11,139 bases of DNA from an uncultured Asticcacaulis sp. (GCA_946480525.1 CAMLLA010000104.1:1-11139); one strand, 5' to 3'. Numbered from the stretch's first letter, positions 1-7,986 are shown. A program made the numbers and translations. Notes: generated from the letters alone by a model not told the origin.

Positions 1-2
1 AG

Positions 3-188
3 CCCCTCGCGCCGCCCCCGCCCGGGCTGGTGGAGGCGGTCACGGAGCGCCTGGATGACAAAGCCTTGCGCGAACAACAGATCGCCGAACAGTTCGCCGC
101 GCTTGACATCCTCGGCCGTGGCCAGCGCCCGACCGCTGAACGCGCCGCTGAGGCCGTATTGGATTTTCTGGAGATCCGCGCGACGTGA
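3..188 (+). CDS. lpxB: Lipid-A-disaccharide synthase, C-terminal end (partial)
   Basis: This is the last 61 codons of a gene that begins left of the window, ending at TGA 186-188. The fragment carries the pattern LVEAVTERLDD, then a short helix rich in E and Q, then ALDILGRG, then RAAEAVLDFL. This resembles the tail of LpxB, where a variable helix is followed by a Gly-rich turn and a final RAAxAVL helix. LpxB is a GT19 glycosyltransferase that joins UDP-diacylglucosamine to lipid X at the inner membrane during lipid A synthesis. The assignment rests on this short tail and on my recollection that lpxB lies beside gltA in Caulobacterales; no catalytic residue is visible. The other two plus-strand frames make poorer sense: one stops at about position 57, the other gives low-complexity sequence. 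The gene is convergent with the rhamnosidase downstream. Confidence 0.65.
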   Translation, partial: PLAPPPPGLVEAVTERLDDKALREQQIAEQFAALDILGRGQRPTAERAAEAVLDFLEIRAT

Positions 189-220
189 TAGCCACCGTCA
201 AAAGAGTATCCCCAGATGCA

Positions 221-364
221 CACGGATTGGCACAGATCGTCCGAGCGGTTGTTCGCCGTGCGCTAGCGCGACCACAATGAATGACGGCGTAAGGCGCCGT
301 CGATATTCGACCTCATTTCGCTCAGTCGCCAACCACGATCTCGGACAATCTGTGCCAATCTGTG
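221..364. repeat. Structured inverted-repeat element in the lpxB/rhamnosidase gap
   Basis: Arms 221-245 and 340-364 are complementary at 23 of 25 positions. Each arm is made of two 10-bp units of the type CCAATCTGTG (right arm 345-354 and 355-364; left arm 221-230 and 231-240). The 94-bp interior holds a perfect 10-bp palindrome, GCGCTAGCGC at 260-269. It also holds a perfect 7-bp stem with a 5-base loop (283-289 with 295-301). The whole could fold as a long outer stem carrying two hairpins. No convincing gene lies here, and neither side shows a T-run typical of an intrinsic terminator. Possible readings are a MITE-like or REP-like dispersed repeat, or a structured 3' end shared by two convergent genes. 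The geometry is seen directly; its role is not known. Confidence 0.7.
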
Positions 365-407
365 GCCAAACCTTACGCTCTATACGCTGCGCTCGGTCGG
401 ATGGTTT

Positions 408-2768
408 TCAGTCGACCAGGTCCAAGACCGTTTTCCCTGACCTTAAAGGATGGGCGCCGCCTTTCCAGACGAACCGGCCGGTCAAGCCTTCCGGCAGAAC
501 CAGTTGCGCCTGAAGCTTACCGCCATCACGAACATACTTCGCCTGGATCAATCCCTTGGGATGCGCGGCGGCGGCATCGACCTGCCTAAGCATTCCCAGG
601 GCTGGGCGGATTTCGACGGTCCTGTAACCTGGCGAGGCAGGGCGGATGCCTGCGACGATCTCAATCAGGCCTGAAGTCGGATGCGCTGACCAGGCGTGGG
701 TGTCCGACCGCGTCGGCTCGGCCTCTTCAGGCAAGGTAGTCAGGTTGAGCTTGAGCATATCGCGCCAGGTCTGCATCAGGTCGCCATAACGGTCGGCAAG
801 GCCAACCTTGGTTTCAGCCTGCGCGATGTAGTAGCCCCAAATATAGGAGGCCTGGGTGACTCCATTTGCCGCGGTCAGTCCGTTAGCCGGGCGGATGCGT
901 TGCAGGACCGCTTTCGCTTCGGCTTCCGGCACGACCTCGTAAAGGACAGCCAACGCATTGGCGTTCTGGCTGTAACGCGCTTTGTCGGGGGCATCCGCGA
1001 TCAGCCCGTCGGCATTGCGGCACAGACTACGCACGGCCTTGCTCGCCGCATCGGCGTCCGCGGTATTACGCGCCTGCTGGGCTGGATCCCCCAGGGCACC
1101 CTCCAATTCAGCGGCCTGCTGCAGTGCGCCGATGAAGACCAGGGTGGTCAGGCAGGACTCGCCGTCTTTATCGTAGAAGGTCGCGGGGCGACCGTTCAGG
1201 CCGGGTGACCAGTCGATCCAGTCCCAGCCTGGCGGCGGCATGAGCAAGCCGCGCGAACCACGAAGCTTGCGGAACCGTTCGAGCACGATGCGCACACCGG
1301 GAAGCTGCGCCGCCGGCACGCTCTGGTCCGGATTGTAATAGTAGTAATCGTGGATCATGCCGATCCAGAGCAGCGAAAAGGATGGAATGATCTGCGACTG
1401 TGCGGAGGGATAACGGCTCTGGGTAAAGCCGTCCCGGACGATCGAGCGTCCGATCGCTGCAATGGCCTGTTCCGCCAGCCGGGCATCGCCCGATACGACG
1501 TATGAAATCAGCGCCTGTAGCCGCGTGTCCCCAACATATTGCAGCTGTTCCCAATAGGCCGTGTCCATATAGGTTTCGTGGGCGTCGATTTTCGCTGTGC
1601 GCCATCCTGCCTGCCAGATGGCATCTAGACCCGCGTCGTCCGAACGGAACCAGCCTTTTTGTTCGAATGGATATCCGGTCTCCATGACCTCCAGCCGGTC
1701 GAGCGTCAGCGGTGAATCTCCGGTGGTGATGGCGAGCGCCATATAGCGCCAGGTCCGCCACCACAAAGGCGCAAAGGTCCGTGTGTTGCCGCCATCGGCA
1801 ATAAAGGTGTCGGTCAGGCCCAGCGCTTCGCGATCCTTGACCTCATTGCGATCGCCCTTCCTGAGATTTCTGTCGTAAAGTGCTTCGGCGTAGGTCACTC
1901 GGATCTCGGCGTCGCGTCCGCCCGATATGGTGAAGCGCGGATAGGCGGCGATCATCGTGCCGCGATCGATCAGGATGCGCGTACGCCGATTGGGAGGGAT
2001 GCTTATGGGAAGAGTTTTGGCGCCCTTGAGATCGCTGCGTACCACCCTGCCGGCATCAACCGGCCGATAGGTTTGCGCGGGCAATGGATCGGGCGTCAGA
2101 TGCCACGGTCCCACCGGGTTGTGCAGTGGATTTGCAATCCCTGACGGCGTGGCGTCGCGCCATTGGCCTTCGCCCGCCTGCCAGTCCCAACGCTTCGCGC
2201 GGCCGTCGATCCGTTCAGCGGGGCCGGCGGCGTAATAGCCGAACCATTTGTCGCCGATCTTCATCGGAACGGCCGACGCCGTATGTTCCGGCGCGATGGC
2301 GACCTGCCAGCCCTTTCCGGTATTGGCTTCGGCTTCGTGTGCTGTCCGGCCCTGGACGAAGAAACCGGTTTCGACGGTCATCTGCGCCATCGGGCGGACC
2401 TCACCGAAGTTCCACACCTCGGCCGCCAGTATATTCTCGCCGGGTTTCAGATAGGGTGCGATATCGAAAGTCGCATAGCGCCAAGCTTGTGGATCGGCTT
2501 GTGACGGCCCGGAACCAACGCGTCGGCCGTTTACGTAAAGTATGAAGCGATTGTCCGCGGAGACTTGAATCTCATAGATTTTTGGCGCTGCGGAAAGTTT
2601 CAGACTCTTACGGAAATGCAGAACGACAGGTCCCTGCGGCGGCGCATCCGGATGAGATACCCATTGCGCATCCCATGGCGCAAGGGCGCCGAAATCCTGA
2701 GCCACGGCGGTCCAGGGGGCGCAAAGCACGGCGACAACGACAAGCAAAACATTCCGGACGACGCGCAT
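408..2768 (-). CDS. Secreted GH78 alpha-L-rhamnosidase-like glycoside hydrolase
   Basis: The 786-residue product should remove terminal alpha-L-rhamnose from glycans or glycosides outside the cytoplasm. The chosen ATG (2766-2768) gives a clean signal peptide: MRVVRN, a hydrophobic core, then a likely cut after AVAQ near residue 24. An AGGG sits about 9 bases upstream. A longer in-frame start at 2825 would bury the signal peptide and overlap the putative promoter. A jelly-roll sugar-binding region near residues 65-140 (YVNGRRVGSG, then LKPGENILAAEVWNFG) matches the usual N-terminal module. The (alpha/alpha)6 catalytic region carries MDTAYWEQLQYVGD. Its D402, E407 and D414 have exactly the spacing of the GH78 motif DxxxxExxxxxxD, the general acid region. 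DTHAWSAHPTSGL near 690-701 leads into the C-terminal beta domain. Substrate is uncertain; plant or bacterial rhamnosides are plausible. It is the only accessory gene in the window. Confidence 0.88.
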   Translation of the reverse strand: MRVVRNVLLVVVAVLCAPWTAVAQDFGALAPWDAQWVSHPDAPPQGPVVLHFRKSLKLSAAPKIYEIQVSADNRFILYVNGRRVGSGPSQADPQAWRYATFDIAPYLKPGENILAAEVWNFGEVRPMAQMTVETGFFVQGRTAHEAEANTGKGWQVAIAPEHTASAVPMKIGDKWFGYYAAGPAERIDGRAKRWDWQAGEGQWRDATPSGIANPLHNPVGPWHLTPDPLPAQTYRPVDAGRVVRSDLKGAKTLPISIPPNRRTRILIDRGTMIAAYPRFTISGGRDAEIRVTYAEALYDRNLRKGDRNEVKDREALGLTDTFIADGGNTRTFAPLWWRTWRYMALAITTGDSPLTLDRLEVMETGYPFEQKGWFRSDDAGLDAIWQAGWRTAKIDAHETYMDTAYWEQLQYVGDTRLQALISYVVSGDARLAEQAIAAIGRSIVRDGFTQSRYPSAQSQIIPSFSLLWIGMIHDYYYYNPDQSVPAAQLPGVRIVLERFRKLRGSRGLLMPPPGWDWIDWSPGLNGRPATFYDKDGESCLTTLVFIGALQQAAELEGALGDPAQQARNTADADAASKAVRSLCRNADGLIADAPDKARYSQNANALAVLYEVVPEAEAKAVLQRIRPANGLTAANGVTQASYIWGYYIAQAETKVGLADRYGDLMQTWRDMLKLNLTTLPEEAEPTRSDTHAWSAHPTSGLIEIVAGIRPASPGYRTVEIRPALGMLRQVDAAAAHPKGLIQAKYVRDGGKLQAQLVLPEGLTGRFVWKGGAHPLRSGKTVLDLVD

Positions 2769-2796
2769 GATTTCGACCCTGTCTGTTTTTTTTTGC

Positions 2797-2825
2797 AGCA
2801 TCAACCGCTTACCGCCAACAGTCAA
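2797..2825 (-). promoter_or_regulatory. Possible rhamnosidase promoter with LacI-type operator
   Basis: Read on the minus strand, TTGACT (2820-2825) is followed by a 17-base spacer and GATGCT (2797-2802). That is a good -35 and a weak -10 (3 of 6 to TATAAT). Overlapping the spacer and -10, at 2800-2813, is GGTAAGCGGTTGAT, an imperfect palindrome centred on CG. It has the AAnCGnTT core common in LacI/GalR family operators, which often control glycan-use genes. It lies between the gltA terminator and the rhamnosidase ATG, where a promoter is needed. Both calls are pattern-based and weak. Confidence 0.3.
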
Positions 2826-2842
2826 TCGGGCGCTTCGGACAC

Positions 2843-2873
2843 AAAAAAGCCCGCTCGTGATGAGCGGGCTTTT
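2843..2873 (-). terminator. Rho-independent terminator of gltA
   Basis: A perfect 12-bp stem (2845-2856 with 2862-2873) with a 5-base loop lies about 20 bases after the gltA stop. On the minus strand the hairpin, core AGCCCGCTC/GAGCGGGCT, runs into six T residues (2848-2843 as read). This is the classic intrinsic form. It would end the gltA transcript and insulate the rhamnosidase gene on the same strand. Confidence 0.93.
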
Positions 2874-2892
2874 CCGATTGAATGTTCGGCAA

Positions 2893-4182
2893 TTAGCCGC
2901 GGGCCGACAGCGGCACGTAGTCGCGCTGCGCCGAACCGGTATAGAGCTGACGCGGGCGGCCGATCTTCTGCGACGGATCCTCGATCATTTCCTTCCACTG
3001 GGCGATCCAGCCAACCGTGCGCGCCAGGGCGAACAGCACGGTGAACATCGTCGTCGGGAAGCCCATGGCCGACAGGGTAATGCCCGAATAGAAGTCGACG
3101 TTCGGGAACAGCTTGCGCTCGACGAAATATTCGTCGTTCAGGGCGATCTGTTCCAGTTCCTTGGCGACCTGCAGCAGCGGATCGTTCGGATCGCCGACGG
3201 CCGCCAGAACTTCGTCGGCTGACTGCTTCATGACAGTCGCGCGCGGGTCGTAGTTCTTATAGACGCGGTGGCCGAAGCCCATCAGGCGGTACTTCTTGTC
3301 CTTCACGCCCTGGACGTAGTCCTTGATGTTTTCAGGCTTGCCGATTTCCTTCAGCATGTTCAGCGCCTCTTCGTTGGCGCCGCCGTGCGACGGGCCCCAT
3401 AGGCAGGCGATGCCGGCGGCGATACAGGCGAACGGATTGGCGCCCGACGAGCCAGCCAGGCGGACCGTGGAGGTCGAGGCGTTCTGTTCGTGATCGGCGT
3501 GAAGGATGAAGATGCGATCCATCGCCTTGACCAGGACAGGGTCGACGACATAGTCCTCGGCCGGCACGGCGAAGCACATGCGCAGGAAGTTAGCCGAATA
3601 GCTGAGGTCGTTCTTCGGATAGACGAAGGGCTGGCCGACGCTGTACTTGAAGGCGCGGGCGGCGATGGTCGGCATCTTGGCAATCAGCCGGTGCGCCGAA
3701 ATTTCACGCTGCTTCAGGTCATGGATGTCCAGGCTGTCGTGATAGAAGGCCGACAGGGCGCCGACAGCGCCAGTCATGATCGCCATCGGGTGCGCGTCGC
3801 GGCGGAAGCCCGAGAAGAAGCGGTCGAACTGCTCGTGCAGCATGGTGTGGCGCGTAATGTTGCGTTCGAAGTCTTCGAATTCCGCGGCATTCGGCAGTTC
3901 GCCGTGCAGCAGCAGGTAACAGGTTTCCAGGAAGCTCGACTTTTCGGCCAGCTGGCCGATCGGATAGCCGCGGTGCAGCAGCACGCCTGCATCGCCGTCG
4001 ATAAAGGTGATCTTGCTTTCACAGCTGGCGGTCGAGGTAAAGCCCGGGTCGTAGGTGAATGCGTCGGTTGCCGCGTACAGCTTGCGGATATCGATAACGT
4101 CGGGTCCCAAAGTGCCCTTTTGGACCGGCAAATCGATTGCCTTGCCGCCGACATTCAGATTGGCAGAAGTATTCTGGGTCAT
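2893..4182 (-). CDS. gltA: Citrate synthase
   Basis: This cytoplasmic enzyme condenses acetyl-CoA with oxaloacetate to citrate, the entry step of the TCA cycle. At 429 residues it matches the hexameric, Gram-negative type. The N-terminal [23 protein letters not shown] block is typical. Catalytic residues are in place: H266 in GPSHGG, H305 in GFGHRVY and D363 in [17 protein letters not shown] (from about residue 228) and the CoA/substrate segment ending RPRQLYTG are also intact. The ATG at 4180-4182 has AAGGGG about 10 bases upstream. A TTG 36 bases further up is less likely, because it would add an unconserved arginine-rich tail. gltX lies 73 bases upstream on the same strand, so part of the transcription may come from there. 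A strong terminator follows the stop. Confidence 0.98.
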   Translation of the reverse strand: MTQNTSANLNVGGKAIDLPVQKGTLGPDVIDIRKLYAATDAFTYDPGFTSTASCESKITFIDGDAGVLLHRGYPIGQLAEKSSFLETCYLLLHGELPNAAEFEDFERNITRHTMLHEQFDRFFSGFRRDAHPMAIMTGAVGALSAFYHDSLDIHDLKQREISAHRLIAKMPTIAARAFKYSVGQPFVYPKNDLSYSANFLRMCFAVPAEDYVVDPVLVKAMDRIFILHADHEQNASTSTVRLAGSSGANPFACIAAGIACLWGPSHGGANEEALNMLKEIGKPENIKDYVQGVKDKKYRLMGFGHRVYKNYDPRATVMKQSADEVLAAVGDPNDPLLQVAKELEQIALNDEYFVERKLFPNVDFYSGITLSAMGFPTTMFTVLFALARTVGWIAQWKEMIEDPSQKIGRPRQLYTGSAQRDYVPLSARG

Positions 4183-4213
4183 GGTACGCTCACCCCTTGA
4201 TGTTTGTGTGCGA

Positions 4214-4252
4214 CGCAACCGAAATCGCGTTGCGACTGCTATATAAAGTCGC
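4214..4252 (-). promoter_or_regulatory. Two overlapping hairpins in the gltX-gltA spacer
   Basis: Stem A pairs 4247-4252 with 4232-4237 (GCGACT/AGTCGC). Stem B pairs 4229-4234 with 4214-4219 (CGCAAC/GTTGCG). Both are perfect 6-bp stems with 9-base loops, and they share bases 4232-4234, so they cannot both form completely. The loop of stem A contains TATATA, which could instead be a -10 element for gltA, although I see no good -35. No T-run follows, so a terminator for gltX is unlikely. Function is unproven. Confidence 0.35.
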
Positions 4253-4255
4253 GGA

Positions 4256-5671
4256 TCAAATGAAAAGAGCCGCGTTCAGACGATTAAGGGTTTCAGCCTG
4301 CCCAAGGCTTGTCAAAACCTTCGAAATGTCCGGCGCAGGCAGTCCTGGAGACAAGACCCCGCGCAGCGCCGGGCCGATTTTTCCAAAGCCAATCCCTTCA
4401 TTTTCAACGAATTTCTTCAATCCGGCATCGGTAGCTTCGACACTCCAATCCGTCCACGCGCTCACAGTGTCGTGAAACCGCAACAGTCGTTGACGTGTTT
4501 CATCATTGAGCAGGTTTTTGGTTTTTTCGTCCAGTTCGTGCGGGCCTTTGGCGAGCGCGAACTGAACGGCTTCCGCAAGCTGGATCAGGGTTTGGGCGCG
4601 CTCCTTCACAAGGGGAAGAGTTCGGGCGAGAATCGCGCGGGTTTCCGCACTGTCCGCATCGACCTGGCCCTGGTGACGCAGCGTCTTGACCGTCAGCTCG
4701 ACAAGCCGGTCCTCGTCACAGGAGCGAATCCAATGAGCATTGACCGAGCCAAGCTTGGCGAAATCAAGACGTGAAGGCGCGCGGTTTATGTCCTTGATAT
4801 CAAACCACTCTATGGCCTGCGCATCGTCAAAAATCTCATCATCACCATGCGACCAGCCGAGACGCGCCAGATAGTTGCGCATGGCTTCGGGCAGGTAGCC
4901 TAGATCCTGATATTCACCGACGGCCTGGGCGCCGTGGCGCTTAGACAGCTTCGCGCCGTCTGGACCATGGATCAGCGGAATGTGCGCGAAGACCGGCACG
5001 TCCCAACCCAGCGCCATGTAGATCAGGCTCTGGCGGGCAGCATTATTGAGGTGATCGTCGCCGCGGATGACGTGGGTGATTCCCATGTCGTGGTCGTCGA
5101 CCACTACGGCCAGATTATAGGTCGGCGTGCCGTCAGAGCGCAGCAGCACCAGGTCATCCATGTCCTTGGTGTTGAAGGTAACGTCGCCCTGCACGGCATC
5201 ACGCACGATCAATGGCTCGTCGAGCGGGCCCTTGAAACGGATAACATGCGGTTCCTCGAGCTGCGCAGCCGTCGGCGTCTTGTCGCGCCACGGCGAGCGC
5301 AGGGCGTGGCCAGCCTCGCGTGCTTCTTCACGTGCGGCGTCCGTGTCCTCCGCCGACATGAAGCAGTGATAGGCGCGGCCGGCGGCCAGAAGGGCGTCGA
5401 CGGCCTTTTTGTGATGCTTTTCGCGCGCAGCCTGAAAGACCACCGTGTCGTCGGGCTTCAGGCCCAGCCAGTCGAGACCTTCGAAAATGGCGTCGACGGC
5501 TTCGCGCGTCGAGCGTTCACGGTCGGTGTCCTCGACGCGGATAAGGAACTTGCCGCCGGTGTGGCGGGCATAGAGCCAGTTGAACAATGCCGTACGGGCG
5601 CCGCCGATATGCAAATATCCGGTCGGTGAAGGGGCGAAGCGGGTGACAACTTGCGAAGAAGCGTTAGGCAT
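4256..5671 (-). CDS. gltX: Glutamyl-tRNA synthetase
   Basis: This class I aminoacyl-tRNA synthetase attaches glutamate to tRNA in the cytoplasm. The 471-residue length is normal for the family. The Rossmann fold opens with [20 protein letters not shown], whose HIGG (21-24) is the HIGH signature. The second ATP signature is KLSKRHG (241-247). FLIRVEDTD (42-50) and [10 protein letters not shown] (201-210) are typical of GluRS. The C-terminal anticodon-binding helices follow. I cannot tell whether it is discriminating or also charges tRNA-Gln for later amidation, which is common in this class of bacteria. The ATG is fixed by an in-frame TGA two codons upstream; no strong Shine-Dalgarno is visible. 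The last third uses more AT-rich codons (for example around 4375-4430). It is divergent from comEC. Confidence 0.97.
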   Translation of the reverse strand: MPNASSQVVTRFAPSPTGYLHIGGARTALFNWLYARHTGGKFLIRVEDTDRERSTREAVDAIFEGLDWLGLKPDDTVVFQAAREKHHKKAVDALLAAGRAYHCFMSAEDTDAAREEAREAGHALRSPWRDKTPTAAQLEEPHVIRFKGPLDEPLIVRDAVQGDVTFNTKDMDDLVLLRSDGTPTYNLAVVVDDHDMGITHVIRGDDHLNNAARQSLIYMALGWDVPVFAHIPLIHGPDGAKLSKRHGAQAVGEYQDLGYLPEAMRNYLARLGWSHGDDEIFDDAQAIEWFDIKDINRAPSRLDFAKLGSVNAHWIRSCDEDRLVELTVKTLRHQGQVDADSAETRAILARTLPLVKERAQTLIQLAEAVQFALAKGPHELDEKTKNLLNDETRQRLLRFHDTVSAWTDWSVEATDAGLKKFVENEGIGFGKIGPALRGVLSPGLPAPDISKVLTSLGQAETLNRLNAALFI

Positions 5672-5715
5672 GTCAGTTCAAACACATGAAACGGGGGAAG
5701 AGCGATTTGGCGCTC

Positions 5716-5743
5716 CTTATAGCGGTCTTTGCCGTAAGCCCAA
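5716..5743 (-). promoter_or_regulatory. gltX: Probable gltX promoter
   Basis: Read on the minus strand, TTGGGC (5738-5743), a 16-base spacer and TATAAG (5716-5721, 5 of 6 to TATAAT) form a plausible sigma-70-type promoter. It lies 45-72 bases upstream of the gltX ATG. A small hairpin (5-bp stem 5700-5704 with 5711-5715) would fall at the start of the leader. It sits in the 94-base divergent gap; I see no equally good promoter for comEC on the other strand. Confidence 0.45.
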
Positions 5744-5765
5744 GCGTTTTTGACGGGGCAAGGCT

Positions 5766-7937
5766 TTGGGGGATTGGACGGCGAAATTGACGGATGTCTC
5801 GGCGTGGCGCCGTCGTCTCGTGGACGCAGCGTCGCGCCAGCGCGGCCGGCTGTTTCTATGGTTGCCCGTGGCATTCGGCTTCGGCGCCGCCGCGTATCTT
5901 TGCTTGCCAGTCGAACTGAACCTGTTGTGGTTTGTCGCCGCGGCATCGATATCCGGCGGGATCTGGTTTGTTTGCCGCCGTTATGGGGCGCGTCCATTGA
6001 GCGGACTGACGCTGGCGATATTCCTCATTTTTGCGGGAGCATTGGTCGGCAAGCTGCGGGCAGAGCAGGTGGGGGCGCCCGTGCTGCCATCCGATCGCAG
6101 CGAATACAATATGACAGCCGTGGTCGTGGATGTGGTGTCTGGTTCCGCTGAAGCACCGCGTCTGATGCTGGCGCCGGTCGTTATTCGTGGCGTGCCGCGC
6201 GAACGGCTGCCTTTGCGGCTAAGGGTCACGCTTCGCCCTGGCATGCTCGATGCCTGTGACATCAAGCCTGGCGATACGATTTCTGCCTTTGCCATTCTCA
6301 ACCCGCCGCCATCGCCGCTCATACCCGGCGGCTACGACTTTGCCCGCAACGCCTATTTCCAGGGCGTGGGCGGCGTCGGATTTATTCCTGGACAGCCGCG
6401 TGTCCTGGCCGATCAGGATTATGGCTGGCGTCTCGAGGCGGCGACAGGGCTCAATCGCCTGCGCTGGAACCTCACGCGCAGCATTGTCGACGATATCAGG
6501 CCGGCCTATCGCGACGGCGCGGAACTCGGCGGCTTCGCTGCCGCCCTGGTGACCGGCCACCAAGCCTTCGTGCCGCAAGGCCTGATCGATGAGATGCGCG
6601 ATTCCGGTCTGGCGCACATACTGTCGATCTCGGGCGTACACATGGCGGTCGTTGGCGCCTTCGTCTTCTTTGCGCTGCGGTGGTGCATGGCGACTGTGCC
6701 GTGGCTGGCCCTGCGGGTTCCGATAAAGAAGGTGGCCGCGGCCGTAAGCGTCGTCACTGTGGCGCTCTATCTCGCCATTTCCGGGACACCGGCGCCGGCC
6801 GTCCGCGCGGCCGTCGTGGCCTGGGTGGCCTTTGCCGCCATATTGCTCGATCGCCGTGCACTCAGTTTAAGAGCCCTGGCCATCGCGGCCTTCATTGTCA
6901 TTCTCCTGACTCCGGAAGCTGTCATCCAGCCCGGTTTCCAAATGTCGTTCTGCGCGACCGCCGCGCTTCTGGCGATGAGCGAGGCGCACCAGCCCCCGAT
7001 CCGGGAGATCAGCGTCCCCTGGTGGGTAAGGACTTTTCAGAAGACGGTGCAGGGCCTGTGGTTGTCGATCCTGTTGTCTCTGGTGGCGACGCTCGCCACG
7101 ACGCCGTTTTCGATCGCATATTTCAATCGCTTTTCGGTGTACGGCCTGTTGTCCAATCTGTTCGAAGCGCCGATAACCACCTTTATCGTCATGCCGGGAT
7201 TGGCGGTCGGCACCGTACTGAGTGAAACACCGATTGGTCCCATGGCGCTGCGGGTCGCCGCCGGCGGCTTGTGGCTGATCGCACGCGTTGCCGAGTGGAC
7301 GGCCGGATTGAAGGGCGCAGTCATCACCTGGCCCGGCGCGCCAGACTTCGTGCTGGTCCTGTCCTTCATTGGACTGATCTGGGTATGTCTCATCCGCGGA
7401 TGGGCGCGCTGGCTTGGCGTCGCGGCAGGGCTCGCCATTCTCTACTGGCCAAGACTGCCGGCGCCCGATGTCTGGATCGATCCGCAAGGTGGAAATGCCG
7501 CCATCCGTCATGGAAACCAGGCCTACCTGCTCAGGCCGAAGGTCCGACGCGTAGGCTACGATTACTGGTCGCGGCGCTATGGTTTCGGCACACTGAGCGA
7601 GGAAGGGCGTGACAAGGACTACGATTGCGCGGGCTACGCCTGCACGCCCTGGCCAGATGCTCGGTTGCGCGTCGGCTTCTGGTTCAGCAACAAGCCGCCG
7701 AACAGGCTGACCCTGACAACACTTTGTCTGAACAGCAACCTTGTCGTTTTGCGTAGTCCCGTCGGTGACTGGCCTGCGGACTGCTCAGGAGTCAACCGCA
7801 TCAGTGCGGGCGACTTCCGCCGCCTGGGCGCCATCGAACTGACGCGGCGGGAGGGTGAATGGCATCTGAAGGCCGCCCAGCTATTACGCGGAGACCGCCC
7901 ATGGACACGGCCCTCAGATGCGGAAGACAGCTACTGA
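5766..7937 (+). CDS. comEC: ComEC/Rec2 DNA-uptake channel protein, no active metallo-beta-lactamase motif
   Basis: ComEC forms the inner-membrane channel that passes single-stranded DNA into the cytoplasm during natural transformation. The 723-residue protein has a hydrophobic N-terminal region (about 28-98) and a soluble segment (100-240). The polytopic competence domain begins near 255, where LVTGHQAFVP leads into HILSISGVH (284-292), the family hallmark. Many membrane segments run to about 560. The C-terminal part (565-723) sits where other ComEC proteins have a metallo-beta-lactamase domain. No HxHxDH is present; only a Cys-containing motif, DCAGYACTP (620-628), stands out. Shortened or degenerate tails are, to my recollection, common in alphaproteobacterial ComEC. 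No ATG exists before residue 116, so a TTG start (5766) with ACGGGG upstream is used here; the exact start is uncertain. Confidence 0.9.
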   Translation: MGDWTAKLTDVSAWRRRLVDAASRQRGRLFLWLPVAFGFGAAAYLCLPVELNLLWFVAAASISGGIWFVCRRYGARPLSGLTLAIFLIFAGALVGKLRAEQVGAPVLPSDRSEYNMTAVVVDVVSGSAEAPRLMLAPVVIRGVPRERLPLRLRVTLRPGMLDACDIKPGDTISAFAILNPPPSPLIPGGYDFARNAYFQGVGGVGFIPGQPRVLADQDYGWRLEAATGLNRLRWNLTRSIVDDIRPAYRDGAELGGFAAALVTGHQAFVPQGLIDEMRDSGLAHILSISGVHMAVVGAFVFFALRWCMATVPWLALRVPIKKVAAAVSVVTVALYLAISGTPAPAVRAAVVAWVAFAAILLDRRALSLRALAIAAFIVILLTPEAVIQPGFQMSFCATAALLAMSEAHQPPIREISVPWWVRTFQKTVQGLWLSILLSLVATLATTPFSIAYFNRFSVYGLLSNLFEAPITTFIVMPGLAVGTVLSETPIGPMALRVAAGGLWLIARVAEWTAGLKGAVITWPGAPDFVLVLSFIGLIWVCLIRGWARWLGVAAGLAILYWPRLPAPDVWIDPQGGNAAIRHGNQAYLLRPKVRRVGYDYWSRRYGFGTLSEEGRDKDYDCAGYACTPWPDARLRVGFWFSNKPPNRLTLTTLCLNSNLVVLRSPVGDWPADCSGVNRISAGDFRRLGAIELTRREGEWHLKAAQLLRGDRPWTRPSDAEDSY

Positions 7938-7986
7938 TGACGTCGCGCTCGATGCCATCAATTGCGCATTTCGATCGAGGCGATAT

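Noticed and set aside
211..364. CRISPR array, suggested by repeated 10-bp units
   Set aside because: Units are adjacent and inverted, with no regular spacers of constant length and no cas genes.
55..513. Plus-strand open frame of 152 codons across lpxB end, the gap and the rhamnosidase end
   Set aside because: It overlaps two better genes in other frames, crosses the inverted-repeat element, and has an Arg/Ser-rich composition typical of a shadow frame.
2769..2825. Longer rhamnosidase start at 2825
   Set aside because: It would place 19 charged residues before a clear signal peptide and put the start codon on the putative -35 element.
3490..4200. Plus-strand open frame of 236 codons opposite gltA
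   Set aside because: It is antisense to a complete citrate synthase and shows the valine/arginine-rich look of a shadow frame.
5458..5997. Minus-strand open frame of 179 codons spanning the gltX/comEC divergent gap
   Set aside because: It overlaps gltX in another frame and crosses the probable gltX promoter; Arg/Ser/Pro-rich with no domain.
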